Positions 18,879 to 26,872 of a stretch of 64,000 nt of DNA are shown piece after piece. The number at the start of each line of letters is the position of its first letter. The stretch's first letter is position 1. The notes under the pieces were generated by a model. It did no database searches. It was not told the DNA's origin and worked only from the letters and a program-made list of their open reading frames with translations. Source of the DNA: G963666535 sp963666535 (lineage in GTDB: Bacteria; Bacillota; Clostridia; Oscillospirales; Oscillospiraceae); assembly GCA_963666535.1 (NCBI GenBank), contig OY762913.1, positions 62,001 to 126,000 of the forward strand. Direction: 5' to 3'. The translations under genes were made by a program, and so were the position numbers.

Positions 18879-21194
18879 TCATTTACTAATATACTGCTGC
18901 TCAAAGATGTCCACAGGGACAGGTCTTCCAAGCAAGTATCCTTGAACCTGATCACAGCCCAACTTTTTGAGAATATCCAATTGTTCCTGGGTTTCCACTC
19001 CTTCAGCAATTGTTTGAATGCCCGCGGCATGCGCCATATTAATAGCCGCTCGGACGATATTTACCCCACTGCTATTGTAAATTGAAACGTTATCAATCAG
19101 CGACTTGTCCAGCTTTATCCGATCAAAAAAGTATTTATTAAGGTAACTAAGGGCTGAATACCCAGATCCAAAATCATCAATTGAAACTGAAATCCCCTGT
19201 TCTTTCAGAAACTTGAAAACGTCGTCGACTTCTTTACCGTCCTTTATCATCACGTTTTCCGTGATTTCGGCGTCCAACCATACTGGATTTACACCACTGG
19301 CCCTGAGCAATGTCTTTAACATATCAATAAATCCTTTTTCCACAAACTGTTTTGGAGAAATATTAAATCCTACTTTTAGCCTTCCGTCATACTGTTCATT
19401 CCATATTTTTGCTTGGTGCATCGTCTCTTGCATCACCCATTTCCCGATTTTAAAGATTGATTCGATTTCCTCGGCAATAGGGATAAAGAGGTTTGGCGGG
19501 ATATATCCATGCTCACGATTATTCCAGCGGATCAGCGCCTCAGCGCCGACCAGTTTTTTATCGGAGAGGGTATATTGAGGTTGATAGAATAGCTCAAAAT
19601 CTTTGTCAACATCGGCCTGCCGCAGCAGAGCCTCGATTTCACGAGTTTCTTTAAAGTCCTTGTCGATCAGCGGGTTATAAAACTGATATTTATTGTATCC
19701 TTGGGATTTAGCGCTGTACATGGCAATATCAGCATTTTTCATCAGCGTTTTCCCGTCGCCCACCTCTTCGGAAACCAGAGCGATCCCAACACTCATGGTC
19801 AGGTTCAAGGAATTACCCGAGATATGAATTGGCTTGTTGCATAAATCAATGATCTCCAGGCAGAATTCCTCGATCTCCTTCTGTGTATACTTACCTACAA
19901 ATATAATGGCAAATTCGTCTCCGCCCAGTCTTGCGATGGTAGCCCCGTAATTATTCCATACGGTCATTCTTTGTGCAAGCTCAATTAAAACCTTATCTCC
20001 TGCATCATGGCCATACGTATCATTGATTGCCTTAAAGCGATCTAGATCAATTAACAGCATAGCCAGCAAGTCACTCGGACGCAAAGTTTGACTTGTGTCA
20101 TCCAAGCAGGCCATAAAGTAACGCCGGTTAAACAGCGTTGTCAGTGTGTCTTGATTGGCAAGAAATTTCAGTTCGCTCACTTGCTCGGCAATGCGCTGTC
20201 CCAGTATTTCGTTTTGCTGCCGGAGCAATAATTCCTTTTCGATGGAAATCTGAACATATTTACATGCCCCCCAATAAAAGAAAATAGGAACCGTAAACGC
20301 GATAAGATCGCCTACACTTAGTTGGACGTTGATGATCCCGGTTACTGAAAAAAGAACCGCAAAAAGCGGAAATAAAGGCAGAAAAACCCACCTGGTCCGA
20401 CCTCCGGTGTTTGTCACTACAGAAAGATCAAGTACGGAACTGCTCTTATATGTCTTCCATAAAGCTCCAACCGCAATGATGTAGAATGACAGCATATAAA
20501 CAAAATCAATCATTGAGTTCGGATCATACAGGTTATTATATTCAAAATAGTAATAAACCAAGTCCGCAAAAGCGAACAGGACCAGTCCAAAAGAGGTAAT
20601 CCTCAGAAATGCTGGAATCTTACCTGATCTCACCGACAGAAACCAGGAGAAAATGCAGATACAAATCAGGATATCTGAAAGAATCGATAAAATGCTTGTG
20701 AAGTCTGATGTAATAAGCTCATTTAGTATTAATACATCCTTGCGCAAAAAAAGAATCCAGAACATCAGGACAGATAAAAAACCATTGACTGCTAAATCAA
20801 TTGCAAACTGAACAATATCCCATTTTTTAAACTGTTCTATGGCGAAAATAATCAGGGAGGATAAAAGGAGGCAATTTGTCAGAACATAGATTACCCAAAG
20901 CACAGCACTGTATTCCGGATTTTCTCCCCCAAAACTCATAATTGCCCATATGACATCGGCGGTCCCCCACAAAATGAAGGCAAGCGCAAATAGCAGCAGA
21001 GTTATACTCACCTTGAGAGCACGATCCGATTTCAGATACGCGAAATACAAAATGCCTCCTGCAGCAAACGCGTTAAGCGGCGACAAGATGTTTCCCCAAA
21101 AGTCCGAATTAAATAAGGACGAAACAAAGTATGCAATCATCAAAACGGATAACACTGCGGCTTTTCTATGAAAAAACCTTTTTGAGCTTGTCAA
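18879..21194 (-). CDS. Membrane GGDEF-EAL protein (c-di-GMP turnover)
   Basis: About 771 residues. The first 310 or so form nine predicted transmembrane helices, probably a sensor. A GGDEF domain (about 335-495) has an intact RLGGDEF signature. An EAL domain (about 510-765) has EALIRW, ITENVM, DDFGSGYSAL, DKSLI, AEGVET and QGYLLGRP. Both active sites look complete, so it could make and degrade cyclic di-GMP. No RxxD inhibitory site is seen upstream of GGDEF. The start is uncertain: TTG at 21194 fits the AAAGGGGG site best, while a GTG at 21203 overlaps that site. It stands alone on its strand. Confidence 0.92.
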   Translation of the reverse strand: MTSSKRFFHRKAAVLSVLMIAYFVSSLFNSDFWGNILSPLNAFAAGGILYFAYLKSDRALKVSITLLLFALAFILWGTADVIWAIMSFGGENPEYSAVLWVIYVLTNCLLLSSLIIFAIEQFKKWDIVQFAIDLAVNGFLSVLMFWILFLRKDVLILNELITSDFTSILSILSDILICICIFSWFLSVRSGKIPAFLRITSFGLVLFAFADLVYYYFEYNNLYDPNSMIDFVYMLSFYIIAVGALWKTYKSSSVLDLSVVTNTGGRTRWVFLPLFPLFAVLFSVTGIINVQLSVGDLIAFTVPIFFYWGACKYVQISIEKELLLRQQNEILGQRIAEQVSELKFLANQDTLTTLFNRRYFMACLDDTSQTLRPSDLLAMLLIDLDRFKAINDTYGHDAGDKVLIELAQRMTVWNNYGATIARLGGDEFAIIFVGKYTQKEIEEFCLEIIDLCNKPIHISGNSLNLTMSVGIALVSEEVGDGKTLMKNADIAMYSAKSQGYNKYQFYNPLIDKDFKETREIEALLRQADVDKDFELFYQPQYTLSDKKLVGAEALIRWNNREHGYIPPNLFIPIAEEIESIFKIGKWVMQETMHQAKIWNEQYDGRLKVGFNISPKQFVEKGFIDMLKTLLRASGVNPVWLDAEITENVMIKDGKEVDDVFKFLKEQGISVSIDDFGSGYSALSYLNKYFFDRIKLDKSLIDNVSIYNSSGVNIVRAAINMAHAAGIQTIAEGVETQEQLDILKKLGCDQVQGYLLGRPVPVDIFEQQYISK

Positions 21195-21408
21195 TAACGA
21201 CACCCCCTTTCTTACCGATAGACCCTATGAGTGATATATCGTCGTTTTCAGCATAAATCTACAGTCAATTGTTAAACAGGCACGTTATTAGGCCGATTAT
21301 TAGTACCCCCGCTTTTTACGATATTTTAACAGACTTTATAGTGTATACTCTTAGATCGATTTCAAATACTAGTTCTTGTGGCAAATATATTGTTGGAGGC
21401 AAAAGTTT

Positions 21409-21882
21409 ATGGATGACGAAAAAAAAACATTAGGAAATTTAAAGAAGGACATGGAAATTGGCCAGGAAATAGGCGATCTTAAAGGGCAGCTTACTGCTAT
21501 GGAAAATACGATGAATCAACTAAAACAAGTTTCACAGAACAACGCAAATCAGGGTTTTGCCAATCAAAGCCAAATAGTACAGCAAAGTCAACAGGCAACC
21601 GGTCAGCTTCAGCAGCAGATACAGAATTTTAAAAACCAGATACAGCAGCAGAAGCAACAGGCAGATCAGCAGATGCAGCAGGCTATCCAGCAAGGCATGA
21701 GCGCTTTCTCTCAGGCCAATCAACAGTTTGAATCGCATCAAGTGCTTGAACAGATGAATAACCTTATTGACCAAACACAAATGCAATTGTTACAGATGAG
21801 CCAGCAGACCCAAACTATCACTCAGCAGGGTCAGGCAAATCAGCAGAATACGAATTCACAAAATACAGCAAATAATAAATAG
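21409..21882 (+). CDS. Glutamine-rich coiled-coil protein
   Basis: A 157-residue, low-complexity protein starting MDDEKKTL (TTGGAGG site). After a charged start come long runs of Gln, Asn and Ser with heptad-like hydrophobics (LQQQIQNFKNQIQQQKQQ), so an extended coiled coil is likely; the tail is disordered. It lacks a signal peptide or membrane segment. The function is unknown. It might coat or tether a surface or spore structure, but nothing in the sequence proves this. A strong terminator follows at once. Confidence 0.75.
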   Translation: MDDEKKTLGNLKKDMEIGQEIGDLKGQLTAMENTMNQLKQVSQNNANQGFANQSQIVQQSQQATGQLQQQIQNFKNQIQQQKQQADQQMQQAIQQGMSAFSQANQQFESHQVLEQMNNLIDQTQMQLLQMSQQTQTITQQGQANQQNTNSQNTANNK

Positions 21883-21919
21883 TACGAAAGCCGCCGGAAT
21901 ACGGCGGCTTTCGTATATA
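21883..21919 (+). terminator. Terminator after the Gln-rich gene
   Basis: Stem ACGAAAGCCGCCG / CGGCGGCTTTCGT (plus one outer pair), 5-base loop, one base after the stop codon. Confidence 0.85.
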
Positions 21920-22000
21920 AAGTTTCTCGCAGAGCTTTGGCAATTTAATCAGCATGTATTCCCGAAAACAACCGAAAGCAAAAGATAAAGGAGAGTTGAC

Positions 22001-22459
22001 ATGAAAAAAGAAATCTTTCCACCGACTACAAAAAAAGTTGCGTTTCATACCTGTAACAAGGTAAACCAAGATATCAGAAATAAAACGATTATCTGTATCA
22101 ACACATATAAAGACGGCGGTGAAGCAGTCCTGTCCGATAAAATTGAGAAGCTAAACCGGGAATGGGACACGGAACGTATCCTTGAAACGAATGCCGCTTC
22201 TGTCGTCCTTTTAAGCTCCATTATGGGTTATAAAAGAAAGAAATGCTGCTGGTTTCTGCTAACTGGAGCGGTCGGATTTTTTCTCTTGCAGCACGCGCTG
22301 CAGGGCTGGTGCCCTCCCCTACCAGTCATCAGAAAACTGGGCGTGCGCACTGCGGAAGAAATCAATCAGGAAAAGACCGTATTTAAATCGATAAGGGGAG
22401 ACTTTTCAGGAAATACTGATGATTCAAACGCATTATTGAACATGGCAGAAAAAGAATAA
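22001..22459 (+). CDS. YgaP-type (DUF2892-like) membrane protein
   Basis: A 152-residue protein (ATG at 22001, AAAGGAG site). Residues 1-60 are soluble. An ASVVLLSSIMGY helix-turn (about 67-77), basic KRKKCCW and a second hydrophobic helix (LLTGAVGFFLLQHALQGW) then resemble the DUF2892/YgaP transmembrane hairpin, ending in the family-like WCPPLPVIRKLGVRTAEEI. In other bacteria such hairpins accompany rhodanese or sulfur-handling proteins. It is followed 14 bases later by a copper-binding-type protein and probably co-transcribed, hinting at metal or thiol stress. Specific function unknown. Confidence 0.65.
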   Translation: MKKEIFPPTTKKVAFHTCNKVNQDIRNKTIICINTYKDGGEAVLSDKIEKLNREWDTERILETNAASVVLLSSIMGYKRKKCCWFLLTGAVGFFLLQHALQGWCPPLPVIRKLGVRTAEEINQEKTVFKSIRGDFSGNTDDSNALLNMAEKE

Positions 22460-22473
22460 TAAGGATAATAATT

Positions 22474-22818
22474 ATGCGAATCGTAACAAACTTAACCGAC
22501 AAATATCAAAAATGCATTGACACCTGTGATAGGTGCGCTCAGGCATGCGATGAGTGTACAAAGCTTTGCTTGAATGAACCGAACGTGCAGACACGGCAAG
22601 CCTGTATGGACACTTTGATCAAATGCGCAGCAATTTGTAAACACTCAGCCTGTTTTATGTCTTTTGACGCTCAGTATGCCAAGGACTTGTGCAAGCTTTG
22701 TGCGACCATCTGTGAAAAATGCGCCATCGAGTGCGCGATGTTTAAGAATGACCACTGCGTAAAGTGCTCAAACGAATGCAATGCCTGCGCTACCGAATGT
22801 AAAGCCATGGCACAGTAA
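22474..22818 (+). CDS. Cysteine-rich four-helix-bundle copper-binding protein
   Basis: A 114-residue protein with 20 cysteines in Cx2-3C spacing along four helices (KCIDTCDRCAQACDECTKLC, then similar strings to NACATEC). This is the pattern of DUF326/Csp-like copper-storage proteins, which line a helical bundle with thiolates to hold many Cu(I) ions. Initiation uses a short AAGGATAA site. It has no signal peptide, so a cytosolic Csp3-like role is inferred. It lies in a pair with the DUF2892-like gene and ends in a clear terminator. Confidence 0.85.
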   Translation: MRIVTNLTDKYQKCIDTCDRCAQACDECTKLCLNEPNVQTRQACMDTLIKCAAICKHSACFMSFDAQYAKDLCKLCATICEKCAIECAMFKNDHCVKCSNECNACATECKAMAQ

Positions 22819-22830
22819 AATAGTAATAGG

Positions 22831-22864
22831 AGACACGTCGGTTCTTTTCCGGCGTGTCTTTTTC
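22831..22864 (+). terminator. Terminator after the copper-binding gene
   Basis: Stem AGACACGTCGG / CCGGCGTGTCT (one G-U pair) followed by TTTTT. Confidence 0.85.
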
Positions 22865-22962
22865 GAGAAAGAGACGAATCTGTTTGGCAGGAACATCATG
22901 GATTATGGGACGGAGTAGATAGAATTTTGCTGCTCCCGAACCACGGCTTAATTGATTAAAAA

Positions 22963-22991
22963 AACCACGCTGGATTCAATCAGGCGTGGTT
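22963..22991. terminator. Bidirectional terminator between convergent genes
   Basis: Stem AACCACGC / GCGTGGTT with an A-run before and a T-rich stretch after. It sits between the copper-binding gene (+) and the membrane gene (-). Confidence 0.65.
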
Positions 22992-23059
22992 GTTTATATT
23001 GGGTAAAATGCTAGAGGAAGGATAAACCAACCTCCTATATAAACACAGTTGGGCATCAG

Positions 23060-23608
23060 CTAGCTAAAGCGTAAAAAAATAAATATGGCAGCGCCTATTG
23101 AACCAAACAAGTTAAATAGCATATCCATGTCAGTGTCCTTAAGCCCGTGTTGCGACTTTGTAAAATTGGTGGGCTTTAAATCATAGCTAAATTCTAGTAG
23201 CTCAAAAATTACGCCTAGTGTATTACCAAGTAAAAATACGAACAAAGCTAGAAACAGAGGTGATCCGCCAACAGTCAAAAAATGATTCAGCAGATGGAAA
23301 GATAAAAGGGCAAAGCCGAACGAACCATAGGCATGGAGATATCGATCAAAAACAAGCGATTTATAGTACATGCGCAGATACTGTCCAAAAAAACCACTGA
23401 TAAATGCTGCAGTCATTGTTAGCAGAATCGTCCAGTTAGGAACTGATACTCTTAACAGTTTAATAAACAAAAATAAAATTGAATAAAACACACAAATGTT
23501 GGTAATAGTTTTTGCCCCCTGGGACTCCCCTTTCCGATATAGCTTAAAAATGGACGGAACCAGTATCAGCAAGAATATTACAAACAGAATAATAGTTGAC
23601 CAGAACAT
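23060..23608 (-). CDS. Multi-pass membrane protein, YjdF/DUF2238-like
   Basis: A 182-residue protein (ATG at 23608, AAAGGTGAGG site) with about six hydrophobic helices. The C-terminal stretch (GVIFELLEFSYD ... GLKDTDMDMLFNLFGSIGA) resembles the conserved acid-rich end of DUF2238/YjdF membrane proteins. No substrate is known. It lies just downstream of the ferritin-like gene on the same strand (gap about 35 bases) and could be co-transcribed with it. Confidence 0.6.
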   Translation of the reverse strand: MFWSTIILFVIFLLILVPSIFKLYRKGESQGAKTITNICVFYSILFLFIKLLRVSVPNWTILLTMTAAFISGFFGQYLRMYYKSLVFDRYLHAYGSFGFALLSFHLLNHFLTVGGSPLFLALFVFLLGNTLGVIFELLEFSYDLKPTNFTKSQHGLKDTDMDMLFNLFGSIGAAIFIFLRFS

Positions 23609-23643
23609 ATAGAATCCTCACCTTTCGCGGACCTTTTGCATAT

Positions 23644-24751
23644 TTACGCGGGTTCGCTGCAGGTGCGAGCGGTTACAACATTTTCTTTTGCCCTGTCGTT
23701 CAGCTCCGGCACCGGGTTTGTCTGGGACTCGGCACGGTAATCTACATTGTATTTTTGCTGGTGCTGTACCACGACATTATGGCTGGCGACGATATCTATA
23801 TCATGATTGACACGATTCTGATAAAAGAAGAATTCATGATCCTTTGGTAAATCAGATACAGATATATAGTTTTCCCTATTCGCTGTGAGCTGAATTTGCT
23901 GACCGAGTACCTGCCTCACGTAATCCCGGGTATCATAGAATTGGAGCAGCTTTGGGAATGCACCCCCGGGGATTACCTGCTGCCAATCCTTGTTCTCATA
24001 CTGCCTGAGAAGGTCAGCTGCTTTGTGCAGATGCGCTATCTCCTGTTGGAGATGCATTTCCCAAATAGACTTAACATTTATGTCCATTTCATCCTGATAG
24101 AAGGAATAATAAAGATAGCATTCCATATATTCGTGTAGCAGTAAATTCTCAAGCCATGTGCAGTTGGGGTCTAGAAGAGATCCATAATGACTGACATGCT
24201 GTTCCTCAATCATGGCAATCTCCAGATACAACTGTCTGCCCAGATCATTATAATAGGTGTTTCCTAGGTTCATATAGAAATTCATGGTTTGCTGTTCGCC
24301 TGAGGTAATAATCAGCGTATTCAGCTTAGTTCGAATATCTGCTGTTTTGAAATCAACTGGATTTTTTACAGAATCAAACGGAAACCGATGCTCTGCTATG
24401 GTAGGCCGTCCCGGAGTGATATCTACATAGCTTTTCACCAGTTTCTGCGCAGGAATTTGTGAATCCAAATCCATTAGATTAGAATAACGGTAAAGATGAT
24501 CAAAGTCCTCTAGCAGTGCAAAATCCAAAGCCTGTTTCACATATGAATTTGGTTCGTTTTGTGCTAACCATGCAGTCAGAAGCGTGAAGAGCTTCATCCT
24601 CAGCAAAATTGGAAAAAAGAGTTGCCAAGTACTGATCATCCTCAATTTCTTGGGAATAAGCTTGATAGTCACGTACAAGTTCGGTTGAATTTTGCCAAGC
24701 TCGCAGTACTCTGTCCCGTTTATTAATTGTAAACCCGTTTTTCTCATCCAT
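23644..24751 (-). pseudogene. Ferritin-like protein broken by a one-base shift
   Basis: Starts at MDEKNGF (AGGAGGTG site). The first 55 residues contain NFAEDEALHAS, a ferritin-type E-x-x-H helix. The frame then shifts near 24578-24588 and the matching continuation (LLTAWLAQNEPNSYVKQALDF) follows in the next frame to 23644. The long second part holds another helical bundle with EEQHVSHYG, E...E and HLQQEIAHLH, the ligand pattern of di-iron ferritin-like domains. Removing one T restores a protein of about 368 residues. CotF/rubrerythrin-like proteins of this shape are often spore- or stress-associated. The lesion may be real or a sequencing error. Confidence 0.75.
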
Positions 24752-25128
24752 AAGAAGCACCTCCTGAGTGATACTCCTTATTCTGGACAATTATTCACGA
24801 ATTATCCTAAAGGTACAACGGCCGGCTGTAGCAATTTTGGCGTACATATACGAAATATAATTCAAAATTATCTCGCCGGAGCAAATGGCACAGTGAGATA
24901 TTCCAGCAAGCCGTCTACTCTGAGATTTCCGCAGGGGTGAAGTCGTGAACATCGCAGCTTTCCGCAAATTCAGACTTGCGGTCAAGCATAGAACCGTACC
25001 GTAGGTAAAGATATTACCGAAAGAAATAATTAAAGAAAATTAATTAATTTCTTTGATCTTAATTCCAGCAATTATTGATATACAATAAGTTCAACACGCA
25101 TAAAATTAGCGTTGCAACAAGGAGAAAA
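24752..25128. other. Gap without a supported gene
   Basis: A 64-codon minus-strand frame (24791-24985) has no good ribosome binding site and no recognisable domain. Otherwise nothing is seen until the AbiE terminator. Confidence 0.4.
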
Positions 25129-25157
25129 CGCATAACCGTTTATTAGGCGGTTATGCG
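25122..25157 (-). terminator. Terminator of the abiE operon
   Basis: Stem CGCATAACCG / CGGTTATGCG followed, on the minus strand, by TTTTC, just after the toxin stop codon. Confidence 0.85.
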
Positions 25158-25162
25158 CTTCT

Positions 25163-26098
25163 TTATCGTTCCCGGCCTTTGTTCCTGCTGCCGCGATCCA
25201 CATCAGCGCCATGAACAGGTTCCCGAAGCTGCGTCAGTACAGACGCGTTGCGCACGTCAAGGCCAGCGCATATGCATATCTGCCGCACGGAACGAACGAC
25301 TGCGCTCCACGAAATCTCTGCCGCATAGCTGAATTTCTTCTGGTACGCCTGCCACAATTCTTGAAGCTCACCGCTTGACTGCACATCCGAAATGATCTTT
25401 TCGGCATCCTTCAACAATTCCGTATGGCCGCGTTTCTCGGCAGTTGCCGCCAACGCACTTGTGAGCACGTCTTTATCCAAATCAGTTCTATAAAGCTGTG
25501 TCAGAATATAAATGTCATAGAAATCGCGCATACGGGTGTTCGTCGTCGTTCTGGAAATCAAAGTCTCAATCTTTTCCGCAAGCACCGTTTCCAGATTGTA
25601 TGCCCATACCTCAATCGAACGATCTTCAAACATAAGGCGAAAGCGGTATTGAACTTCACGCGGCGTAATGATGTCGCCGGTGGATATGTCTATCTTCAGC
25701 GGTGTTCTGACTCCGTCAAAATGGGATTCCAGACTAACGCGAACGCCGGGATACTCCGCCTCGTCCATGATCCCAGAGACACTTTTGATTACAAACTTAA
25801 CACCATCGTCAATCGGAACGGCAACAATTTCTGAGATAATGTCGGATATATCATCAACGCTCACCGTTTCCCCGTGAATCGTGGCGTCAATATCCATTGT
25901 CGAGCGAGCATCAAGTCCGACCATGGCGGCTACAAGCATGCCGCCTTTTAAGATGAAATTATCCCTGTATGGGGATATGGAAACACGCTCCAAAAAGCGT
26001 TCCATCATATAGTTGCGCATTATAACCTGTGTGTCCGCCGCTTTGTCTCTCGCCAGATTTCGTATCAGGTCTTTTAATTGCCGTGACGATTGAATCAC
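25163..26098 (-). CDS. abiEii: AbiEii-type nucleotidyltransferase toxin
   Basis: A 311-residue nucleotidyltransferase-fold toxin of the AbiE type IV toxin-antitoxin/abortive infection family. It has the GG motif (G52-G53), the catalytic TMDIDATI (D69, D71), a third acidic position in LKIDIS, and the family's VLAEKIETLI helix. MenT/AbiEii-like enzymes add nucleotides to tRNA or other targets and arrest growth, commonly as an anti-phage response. Its ATG overlaps the antitoxin stop by four bases (ATGA), showing translational coupling. About 40 residues at the C-terminus are basic and less conserved. Confidence 0.92.
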   Translation of the reverse strand: MIQSSRQLKDLIRNLARDKAADTQVIMRNYMMERFLERVSISPYRDNFILKGGMLVAAMVGLDARSTMDIDATIHGETVSVDDISDIISEIVAVPIDDGVKFVIKSVSGIMDEAEYPGVRVSLESHFDGVRTPLKIDISTGDIITPREVQYRFRLMFEDRSIEVWAYNLETVLAEKIETLISRTTTNTRMRDFYDIYILTQLYRTDLDKDVLTSALAATAEKRGHTELLKDAEKIISDVQSSGELQELWQAYQKKFSYAAEISWSAVVRSVRQICICAGLDVRNASVLTQLREPVHGADVDRGSRNKGRER

Positions 26099-26688
26099 AA
26101 TAGTACCTCCAAATACTGGCGCAGGTTTCTTTCCACGCGCAGCGCCTTCGCGTATTCCATCAGGCGGGGAAGATTTTTGTCACTGCGTCGGGCGTAAAGC
26201 TTCAGCGCGTTCTGGAAGCTCTGCATTTCGATGGAACTTCTGCTTCTTACCACATCACAGACGGTGCGTTCCAGATCATATACGTTAACAATGTGTCCAA
26301 ACGGTGTGCTCCCGGTCGTGATGCCGAGCTCATACAGCTCTTTCTTCACCGTGTACACCTTAACGCCGTCAGCCTTCAGCCGTGAAGGATTATACCCCGT
26401 TTTTACCGTGACAGAGTACTGCGTCGGTTCCCTGTCCGTCAGGTCGTGCAGAAACAGCGCCGTTTCGTGCGAAAAGACAACTTGCGGGCAGCGCAGCCCA
26501 AGAATATACATGCTGTCCTTCCAGGCGTCCGGCGCAAGGTAAATTCCATGGGAAACGCGTTCGTAGCCTCTCGTCTCAACGAATTCTGCGAGCAATGGCT
26601 TTGAAACGCCCGCCAACAGGGCATCGGCTGTACGCAGAACGCCGCCGTTTTTATTTGAAATTGAATCAAGCTGTTCAAACTGGCTCAT
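26095..26688 (-). CDS. abiEi: AbiEi-type antitoxin and autorepressor
   Basis: A 197-residue protein (AAGGAAG site). Residues about 1-60 form the winged-helix AbiEi N-terminal domain (GGVLRTADALLAGVSK ... YERVSHGIYLAP). The rest is the AbiEi C-terminal region (FSHETALFLHDLTDREP, TVKTGYNPSRL, VYDLERTVCDVVR). In the family this protein silences the operon and neutralises the toxin without stable binding. An inverted repeat (TTGTGC / GCACAA) flanks the -10 region just upstream, the expected autoregulatory site. Confidence 0.92.
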   Translation of the reverse strand: MSQFEQLDSISNKNGGVLRTADALLAGVSKPLLAEFVETRGYERVSHGIYLAPDAWKDSMYILGLRCPQVVFSHETALFLHDLTDREPTQYSVTVKTGYNPSRLKADGVKVYTVKKELYELGITTGSTPFGHIVNVYDLERTVCDVVRSRSSIEMQSFQNALKLYARRSDKNLPRLMEYAKALRVERNLRQYLEVLL

Positions 26689-26702
26689 GCAATCGCTTCC
26701 TT

Positions 26703-26734
26703 TTGTGCTAACATTATAATCTATATTGGCACAA
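26703..26734 (-). promoter_or_regulatory. abiE promoter with operator-like inverted repeat
   Basis: TTGTGC (26703-26708) and GCACAA (26729-26734) enclose a TATAAT -10 box read on the minus strand. AbiEi proteins bind inverted repeats in this position. Confidence 0.6.
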
Positions 26735-26751
26735 TAGTAAACATCGTTCTT

Positions 26752-26786
26752 GGATTATAGTGGAACTTACTAAACATAATGGGAAG
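26752..26786. repeat. Dispersed intergenic motif, second copy
   Basis: GGATTATAGTGGAACTTA (exact copy of 6067-6084) is followed by AAACATAATGGGAAG (exact copy of 7262-7276). It lies between the AbiE and type I restriction loci. Confidence 0.55.
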
Positions 26787-26872
26787 ATGAAAAATCACAA
26801 GTACACCAAAGTCGTTTTTGATATATTGAAAGTGGCGCTTGTTACGAGGGTGCGAGCGTTGCGACGGTAATT

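Noticed and set aside
21204..21408. Cyclic di-GMP riboswitch upstream of the GGDEF-EAL or Gln-rich gene
   Set aside because: The intergenic sequence lacks the conserved GEMM core and suitable stems.
24500..24790. Separate 96-residue protein upstream of the ferritin-like frame
   Set aside because: Its first 55 residues join the downstream frame after a one-base shift, so it is the start of the same broken gene.
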